Under the pieces are notes generated by a model that did no database searches, was not told the DNA's origin, and saw only the letters and a list, made by a program, of their open reading frames with translations. This document shows positions 58,132-64,000 of a stretch of 64,000 bases of DNA, piece after piece (the first letter of the stretch is position 1; every line of letters begins with the position of its first letter). The translations under genes and the position numbers were made by a program. Source of the DNA: JAPOUP01 sp965201085. Lineage in GTDB: Bacteria > Pseudomonadota > Alphaproteobacteria > Rhodobacterales > Rhodobacteraceae. The stretch covers positions 75,915 through 139,914 of the forward strand of contig CBDAVS010000042.1 in assembly GCA_965201085.1 (NCBI GenBank), read 5' to 3'.

Positions 58132-59454
58132 CCCCGTTCCGCTCTGAAGTGCGACACCGTTGATGGTGGGAAGCCGCGTTTCGGGTGCGGCATCCCGCGA
58201 ACCGGCCGGATAACGGCGACAGTCCCTGTGCTCAGGACAGGAGAGTGTCATGCCCGAGGGCTACCGTCATCTGACCTTCGACGGAAGATGCCGGATATAC
58301 GCGACGGGGAAAGGCGGGCTTTCGAACGGGGCCATCGCCGGGCGGCCGGGCCGCCATCCGGCCACCATATCGCGGGAGATCCGACGCAACGGCGGCGGGC
58401 GGGGATACCGGCAGGGACAGGCGTGGAGGAAGGCCACCGGGCGCCGGAGCGGGGCCTCTTCGGTCCCGGGGAAGCTGACGGAGGGGCGCCGGGCGAAGGT
58501 CGTGGCGAAGCCGGGGAGGGCTGGAGCCCGGAGCGGGTCTCGGGGCGTCTCCGGCTGGAGGACACCGGCATGGTCGGCCGTCAGCGGATATACGACCTCG
58601 TACGCGCGGACGGCAGGGACGGAGGAACGCCTTGCGGGCACCTGCGGCGGCGGGGAAAGGAACCGGACCGGCAGGGCGGCCGCCACGCGGGCCGGGGTCA
58701 TATCCCGGGCCGGAGGGACATCCCGGAGCGCCCGAAAGAGGGCGGGGCGAAGGCGGGGACCGGCGACCGGGAAGCGGACACGGTGATCGGCGGGGGACAC
58801 GGCGGTGCGGTGGTGTCGCCCGTTGACGGATGCCCGGAATTCACGCCTGTCCAACGGGTTGACGGAAAGAGGGCGGAGGCGGTCGGCGGGGCGATGACCG
58901 ACCTTCCCGACGCCCCACCACTCGTGGGAGCGGGGCCTGAACGGGCACACCAACGGGCCGCCGCCCCGGTACCTGCCGAAGGGGACCGACCTGCGGCAGG
59001 TCACGGACGCCCGCGTGAAGCGGGTCCAGGACATCCTGAACGCGCGCGCCCGCAAGGCACCCGGCCACCTGACGCCGGCGGAGGCTTTCGCGCGGGCGCG
59101 GCGTCCCTGAGGCGCTTCGCCCCGACGGGGGAGAGGGAATTCCGCAGGCGCGCCCGCCCGGTTTCGGTCGGGCCACCCCCTCCCTCGCCCGGACGGGCGC
59201 GCCACCTCCCGCACAATGGCCTTCGGGTCGGTCGCCAATTACGATCGCCCGGACGGGCACGCCACCTCCCGCCGCGGGGCCCTGCCGCCGCCGGGAGGCC
59301 CGGTTACGCTCCGATCCGAAGGGACAGCCGCCGTGTTCCGCGTGGAATCCGGGCCCCTGGCCGGAAATCCCTCAACACCGGCCCGCCTCCTCCGCTCGGG
59401 CCACGCCCTCGCTCCGGAGACGGGCCGGTGTTGCACTTCGGACTGGAAGTGGGG
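58132..59454 (+). mobile_element. IS30-family copy C, decayed, with target duplication
   Basis: 1323 bp with IS30 ends and a perfect 4-bp duplication ATCC (58128-58131, 59455-59458). The transposase from 58250 shares with copy A the one-base deletion near codon 88 and most substitutions, plus its own. From the ATG over 263 bases it has 11 differences from the intact copy, all A to G or T to C. A deletion of roughly 125 bases joins MTDL to the C-terminal domain. A short extra segment near 59210-59260 duplicates flanking IS sequence. Confidence 0.87.
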
Positions 59455-59491
59455 ATCCCAAACCTTAAGCGAACCCTTATCTTTGCAACAT

Positions 59492-59830
59492 TCAATGCAA
59501 AACATACCGTATGTGTTCCTGCCCACCAAAGAAGAACGCGATAATCCGAATCACCTGACCCCCCTTTTCAGCGTGAAACCAGATGATGGCTTTGTTGACG
59601 GTGATGTTGCGAAGAATCGGGCCAATAGCATCCCGTCGCGTACCTCGATACGGATTTGAGTCCAGATCGACGGCGCTGTCCCGAATGCGGCGGATCCGTG
59701 CCAAAGCACATTCGAACGCCGTCTCGTCCGGCTCACCCAAATCCTGGTAAGTCCCAAACAGATGGTCAAGGATCAAAGCAAGGTCGCGTTCGGCCTCTTC
59801 AGAGAATTCAACGCTCCAGACCAAGTTCAC
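59492..59830 (-). CDS. RelE/ParE-family toxin
   Basis: 112 residues from the GTG at 59830, overlapping the antitoxin gene by 23 bases, a common arrangement. The start VNLVWSVEFSEEAERDLALI, the central RIRRIRDSAVDLDSNPYRGT and the basic-hydrophobic C-terminus (IIWFHAEKGGQVIRIIAFFF then GGQEHI) are typical of the ParE/RelE plasmid-stabilisation fold. ParE toxins act on DNA gyrase and RelE on mRNA; the subtype is not certain. The frame appears intact. Confidence 0.82.
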   Translation of the reverse strand: MNLVWSVEFSEEAERDLALILDHLFGTYQDLGEPDETAFECALARIRRIRDSAVDLDSNPYRGTRRDAIGPILRNITVNKAIIWFHAEKGGQVIRIIAFFFGGQEHIRYVLH

Positions 59831-60083
59831 GCCTATTTCTGACGAGCATTTCCTTGGTCCCATCACCAAAGTCCTTAGCGGGCACAAAGGAGCCAGCCAG
59901 TCGCTCTTCAAGCAGCACCTTGAGAGCCGCCACTTCCAGCGAATCCGCCTCGTCCTGCGCACGCAATAGATCCCGACCCCGTTGTACGACCGCACTTACG
60001 CTCAAAAACCGGCCTTGATCCACCGGGTCGCGCACATAGGCGTCCTGCTGCGCGGAAATGGATACGGATGCTTTGAAGGACAT
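59808..60083 (-). CDS. ParD-type ribbon-helix-helix antitoxin
   Basis: 91 residues. The N-terminal strand and helices read SFKASVSISAQQDAYVRD and FLSVSAVVQRGRDLLRAQ, the ribbon-helix-helix pattern of ParD/CopG antitoxins; the C-terminal half (LEVAALKVLLEERLAGSFVP) would bind the toxin. GAAGGACATGGG around the start suggests the ATG at 60083. It should repress its own promoter. The pair is bordered by IS30 on one side and ISa 22 bases beyond the start on the other, so its promoter may overlap the IS junction. Confidence 0.82.
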   Translation of the reverse strand: MSFKASVSISAQQDAYVRDPVDQGRFLSVSAVVQRGRDLLRAQDEADSLEVAALKVLLEERLAGSFVPAKDFGDGTKEMLVRNRRELGLER

Positions 60084-60341
60084 GGGAAATTTTTCTAAGC
60101 CCTTATACTAGTGTCTGCCAGAAAACCCCGTGTTTTTCCCGGGATCGGGCCGAATCCGGCGGATTCCGGCTTCACGGGACCCTGGCCGGGCCCGTCGGAG
60201 CGCCGCCCGGGGCTTCGACGGGACGGTCGGTGGCGGGAACATATGGTGAACATCCGGGCCTCCGCCGGCCCGCGGGCACGCCGGTGCGGGCCCCGCAGCG
60301 GCGGGACCTTCCATGGGCCGGTTCACCGGTGGACGCCCCGG

Positions 60342-61769
60342 TCAGGCGGCGGCGGGGAGCCTGAGGCGCTCCCTCGCCCGGAGCATCAGGCCGAGGCGGT
60401 GGACGTTCGCGGCCAGCACCGCCAGCGCCACGGTGCGGGCGAAACCCTTCTTTCCGTGGCTCCGCACCCGGTCGAGGCCACGGTGCTCCAGGTTGTTGAT
60501 GGCCGATTCGACGGCGGCGTGGGCGCGCCGCGCCTCGCGGAACGCCTCCCCGCTTTCCCGGACACGGTCCGCCTTCGACAGCCTGCCTTTCCGCGGCATG
60601 GCGTCGGCTCCGGCATCCCGTCAGGCCTCAGCCGGTTCGAGGGGCTGTGGAAACCACGGTCGAAGCTCACCACCGACAGGTCGGGGAACCGGGCCCGCGC
60701 CTCCTCCACCATGGGGACCGCCACGTCCACGTCGCTCCCCTCCCACATCACCGAATGGTGCAGGAGGAATCCGTGACGGTCCTCAAGGACGCAGACCGGA
60801 ACGCCGAGCTCCACCGGGACCCCGGCCTTTCCCTTCGATATCCAGCGGGTGTGCGGCTCGAATATCGAGTGCACCTTCCCGCGGTGCGGGATCGTCTCTC
60901 CCTTCAGGATCCGCCGTCCGGTCAGGTCCGCCTGGTGCCTGACATGGCCGATGAAGCCCCGGATACTGTCCGATGAACCCGGGATGCCCAACATATCGTC
61001 GATCTCCGCGCAGCTGGCCTCCGCCCTGTCCGCCAGCTTCAGGGCGAGCCGGAGCAGCGCCTCCACGTCCCTCGGGCGGGAGTTGGCGAGCCGTGACGTG
61101 GCCACCCGGAGGTAGCCTTTCCGGAGCTTTCCGCAAAGGTATTCCTTCTGCCGCCAGCCGGGTGGCCCCAGCCCCCCGCAGGCCCGGGACACGTCCCGGA
61201 CCATGCACCGCGCCGCGTCCATCAGCAGGCTGCGGTCGGTCGGATGGTGCACGTCGGTCCCGGCCACGAAGGAATCACAGCGGCCGCGCGACGCGGCGCC
61301 AGGCTTTTTTCCGGCCACCCTGTGGCCCCTCTCCACGACCATCCTTCCGACCTCGGCGAGGAGTTCCGGCGTGAGGAGCGACACGTTGTCAACCAGACGC
61401 TGGTATTCGTATTCGTATCCGTCCACGTCCCATGATCCGTGGCCCGGCCTCCGGCCTTCGCCGGATCGAGATGTGTTGGTTCGCCGGTTCCTGAAGCCGG
61501 TCGAAACCGCACCCGAGACCCTGCTTCACGACCCCCAGCACCAGGATGGTCCACAGTTCCATCCCCGGCCTGCCGACCCGGCGGCTCCTTCCGGGCAGCA
61601 CCATCCTGTCCAGAAGCCGGAACAGCCGCTTTCGGGTCCCTTCGTCGCTGTAGAGGTCCTGGAGGCCGATCAGGATCGCCGGGATGTCGTCCCTCGATTT
61701 CACGTTCAGCCTGATCCTCGTGATGTCGGGGGCGTCGAGCCGCCGCTGGGTGTCGTGGACCTTGCGCAT
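60342..61769 (-). pseudogene. ISNCY (ISDol1-like) transposase in three frames
   Basis: Piece one starts at the ATG 61769, with AGGAG upstream, reading MRKVHDTQRRLDAPDITRIR, then KSRDDIPAILIGLQ, GRPGMELWTILVLGVV and DRLQEPANQH. Piece two, from about 61426, has NVSLLTPELLAEVGRMVVERG, FVAGTDVHHPTDRSLLMDA, KGETIPHRGKVHSIFEPHTR, WISKGKAGVPVELGVPV and VVSFDRGFHSPSN. Piece three (60342-60599) has MPRKGRLSKADRVRESGEAF, AVESAINNLEHRGLDR and ALAVLAANVHRLG. The two frame changes also occur in the other copies that retain these regions. Either the element uses programmed frameshifting or it has been moved by a transposase supplied elsewhere. Confidence 0.8.
61404..61421. repeat. Hexanucleotide repeat within the ISa transposase
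   Basis: Three units of TATTCG/TATCCG in copy 6, encoding tyrosine-glutamate pairs (YEYEY) near the start of transposase piece two. Other copies have two units (10850-10861, 13618-13629) or three (copies 5 and 7), so the number varies between copies. Confidence 0.75.
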
Positions 61770-61923
61770 GGGGGGCTCCTGAAGGGGAGGATTGGCGGAT
61801 TCCGCGGCATATGGTGGCGAATCCGCCCCCTGACTGCCATATCCGGTGATTCTTCGCAAGGCGAATTCCGTCATTTACCGCGAAAAAACCGCAGCTTGGC
61901 AGTTTTCTGGCGGACACTATACT

Positions 61924-63533
61924 AGTGTCCGCCAGAAAACCCCGTGTTTTTCCGATGACAGGGCCGAATCCGGCGGATTCCGGCTTCACGGGACCCTGGC
62001 CGGGACCATCGGGGCGCCGCCCGGGGTTTCGACGGGACGGCCGATGGCGGGAACATATGGTGAACATCCGGGCCTCCGCTGGCCCGCGGGCACGCCGGTC
62101 CGGGCCCCGCAGCGGCGGGGCCTTCCATGGGCCGGTTCACCGGTGGACGCCCCGGTCAGGCGGCGGCGGGAAGCACGGGGCGCTACCTCGCCGGCGGCAT
62201 CAGGCCGACGCGGTCCAGACCGCGGTGCTCCAGGTTGCTGATGGCCGACCCGCCGGCGGCGTGGGCGCGCCGCGCCCCGCGGAACGCCTCCCCGCTTTCC
62301 CGGACGCGGTCCGCCTTCGACAGCCTGCCCCTGCGGGGCATGGCGTCGGCTCCGGCATCCCGGCAGGCCCCAGCCGGTCCGGGGGGCTGTGCGGACCGCG
62401 GTCGAAACTCACCACCGACAGGTCGGGGAACCGGGCCCGCGCCTCCCCGCCCATGGGGACCGCCACGTCCACGTCGCTCCCCTCCCACATCACCGAATGG
62501 TGCGGGAGGAATCCGTGACGGTCCTCCAGCATGCGGACCGGGACGCCGGGCTCCACCGGGACCCCGGCCTTTCCCTTCGATATCCAGCGCGTGTGCGGCC
62601 CGGATATCGGGTGCACCTTCCCGCGGTGCGGGACCGTCCCGCCCTTCAGGATCCGCCGTCCGGTCAGGTCCGCCCGGGGCCTGACATGGCCGATGAAGCC
62701 CCGGACACTGTCCGATGGGCCCGGGATACCCAACATACCGTCGATCTCCGCGCAGCTGGCCTCCGCCCTGTCCGCCAGCTTCAGCGCCAGCCGGGCGGCC
62801 CAGGCCCCCCGCAGGCCCGGGACGTGTCCCGGACCATGCACCCCGCCGCGTCCATCGGCAGGCTGCGGTCGGTCGGATGGTGGACGTCGGTCCCGGCCAC
62901 GAAGGAATGACGGCGGCCGCGCAACGCGGCGCCAGGCTTTTTCCGGCCACCCTGTGGCCCCTCTCCACGACCGTCCTTCCGACCTCGGCGAGGAGTTCCG
63001 GCGTGAGGAGCGACACGCTGTCAACCAGCCGCCGGTATTCGTATCCGTATCCGTCCCCGTCCCATGATCCGTGGCCCGGCCTCCGGTCTTCGCCGGATCG
63101 TCCGGTGCCCGTTCGCCAGGTCCTGAAGCCGGTCGAAACCGCACCCGGGACCCTGCTTCACCACGCCGAGCACCAGGATGGTCAACGGTTCCATCCCCGG
63201 CCCGCCGACCCGGCGGCTCCTTCCGGGCAGCACCATCCTGTCCAGAAGCCGGAACAGCCGCTTTCGGGTCCCTTCGTCGCTGCAGGGGTCCTGGAGGCCG
63301 ATCGGGATCGCCGGGATGTCGTCCCTCGATTTCACGTCCAGCCTGATCCTCGTGATGTCGGGGTGCCGGGCCGCCGCCGGGTGTCGTGGACCCTGCGCAT
63401 CGGGGCCTCCTGAAGGGGAGGATTGCCGGATTCCGCGGCATACCCTGACCGCCATATCCGGTGAATCCCCGCAAGGCGGATTTCGTCATTTACCGCGAAA
63501 AATCCGCAGCCTGGCGGTTTTCTGGCGGACACT
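61924..63533 (-). mobile_element. ISa copy 7, abutting copy 6, decayed with internal deletions
   Basis: 1610 bp with both ISa ends, flanked by ATACT (61919-61923, shared with copy 6) and ATGCT (63534-63538). The same three transposase segments are recognisable on the minus strand (MRRVHDTRRRPGTP near 63.4 kb, SLLTPELLAEVGRT near 63.0 kb, GPHTRWISKGKAGVPVEPGV near 62.6 kb), with about 200 bases missing in total. Residues are more GC-shifted than in copy 6, so the neighbouring copies do not look like a recent tandem duplication. Confidence 0.85.
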
Positions 63534-63741
63534 ATGCTACTGAATAGTATATCAGTCAAACGAGCCTCTGGGGCTCAGGGGCTTGTGATACGAGCCGTCC
63601 CCCAACGAAATGTTCCCCATATTGAGATCAAGGAATGTATGGGGTTGGTTTCCTAATCCGGTATCGGAGCTGTATCGATGACGTGTTCCAGACGGTGGAG
63701 ACCTGCCCGACGCCGGGTAACCTGACGTATCCGTCGGCTCA
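63534..63741. other. Spacer after ISa copy 7
   Basis: About 200 bases following the last ISa element, with no recognised gene. A minus-strand open frame lacks motifs. Confidence 0.3.
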
Positions 63742-64000
63742 ATGCACACCTGGGATGGAGCGCCGGTCCATGCGACCGTTTTCGGGTTCATGGCACTTCT
63801 GCACGAGATCGGGTCCAACGCCGACGAACATGAGCCGAGGGTCTCGACTGCGGAAGACATGGGCCACATTGCCGTCAAAGTCCTCGACATGGTGGCCGAC
63901 ATGAAACTGAGGGTCACCCGGCAGCGGGCGGCGAAGGCACTGGCGTCTAAACTGAAGTTTGTGAGCCTGACGGATCGATCCCCGGAGCCAAACCACTGTA
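63742..64000 (+). CDS. Unrecognised partial ORF running off the window
   Basis: An open frame from the ATG at 63742 continues to the window end (86 codons so far). Its codons end mostly in G or C, as in the genes nearby, and it encodes a mixed hydrophobic and charged sequence including HEIGSNADEHEPRVSTAEDM and GHIAVKVLDMVADMKLRVTR. I recognise no family, and there is no strong ribosome site. It could be the 5' end of a real gene or the tail of a broken one. Confidence 0.3.
   Translation, partial: MHTWDGAPVHATVFGFMALLHEIGSNADEHEPRVSTAEDMGHIAVKVLDMVADMKLRVTRQRAAKALASKLKFVSLTDRSPEPNHC

Larger units (their letters stand above)
60110..61918 (-). mobile_element. ISa copy 6, best preserved ISNCY-type element
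   Basis: 1809 bp with AGTGTC(T/C)GCCAGAAAACC ends and a perfect 5-bp duplication ATACT (60105-60109, 61919-61923). The DNA is less GC-shifted than other copies and its predicted residues are nearest to the family. Another ISa begins directly after the right duplication. Confidence 0.88.

Noticed and set aside
61404..61421. Phase-variable host gene
   Set aside because: The hexamer repeat lies inside a transposase that is already broken, and six-base units do not shift the frame.

Overview
This window looks like chromosomal DNA of an alphaproteobacterium. The evidence is gene content and order: lptF-lptG-lptD-surA-pdxA-rsmA in one run, prfA-prmC next to a DUF4167 gene, a sodium/solute-symporter histidine kinase with its response regulator, an XRE/DUF2083 short-chain-fatty-acid type regulator, propionyl-CoA synthetase, and a persulfide dioxygenase beside a DUF442 protein. 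The species cannot be named from the sequence. The retained genes are mostly housekeeping. Insertion sequences and their debris fill about a third of the window (roughly 21-22 kb summed from the boundaries given), which suggests a lineage undergoing IS expansion, for example after a population bottleneck or host restriction.

Layout. 0-6.9 kb: regulator tail, two-component operon (response regulator, small membrane protein, SSF-kinase), convergent lepA, acylphosphatase. 7-16.4 kb: IS-rich, with only the persulfide dioxygenase and its DUF442 partner left, separated by an ISNCY-type element; IS5, IS30 and IS1595 remnants follow. 16.4-22.6 kb: a ribose-type sugar ABC importer operon (binding protein, permease, double ATPase, second permease) ending in a broken zinc alcohol dehydrogenase gene, with a clear operator palindrome upstream. 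22.6-31 kb: IS debris around nadK and glyA, plus an AT-rich patch with DnaA-box-like sites. 31-37.2 kb: a hydrolase, a small secreted protein, and a three-element nest (IS30 and IS5 inside an ISNCY-type element). 37.4-43.3 kb: prpE, lolC-lolD, a decayed ImmA/IrrE peptidase gene and an IS630 remnant. 43.4-51 kb: LPS-transport/outer-membrane operon through rsmA. 51-58 kb: DUF4167, prmC, prfA, agmatinase family and M20 hydrolase on the minus strand, then mazG and a nucleoside hydrolase on the plus strand. 58-64 kb: IS30, a ParD/ParE-type toxin-antitoxin pair, two abutting ISNCY-type elements and an unrecognised partial ORF.

The most unusual signal is how the IS copies have decayed. When the degraded IS30 copies are compared with the one intact copy, all substitutions in the stretch I aligned are A:T to G:C. 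The ISNCY-type copies show the same pattern, and IS5, IS256 and IS630 remnants depart from their family motifs in the same direction. Near-intact copies are broken mainly by one-base indels in G/C runs. The single-copy pseudogenes here do not obviously show the GC shift. This fits either loss of mismatch repair recorded in neutral DNA or a process acting on repeats; the sequence alone cannot decide. IS family names come from remembered transposase motifs, not from a database search. ISa is a working name for the ISNCY-type (ISDol1-like) element.
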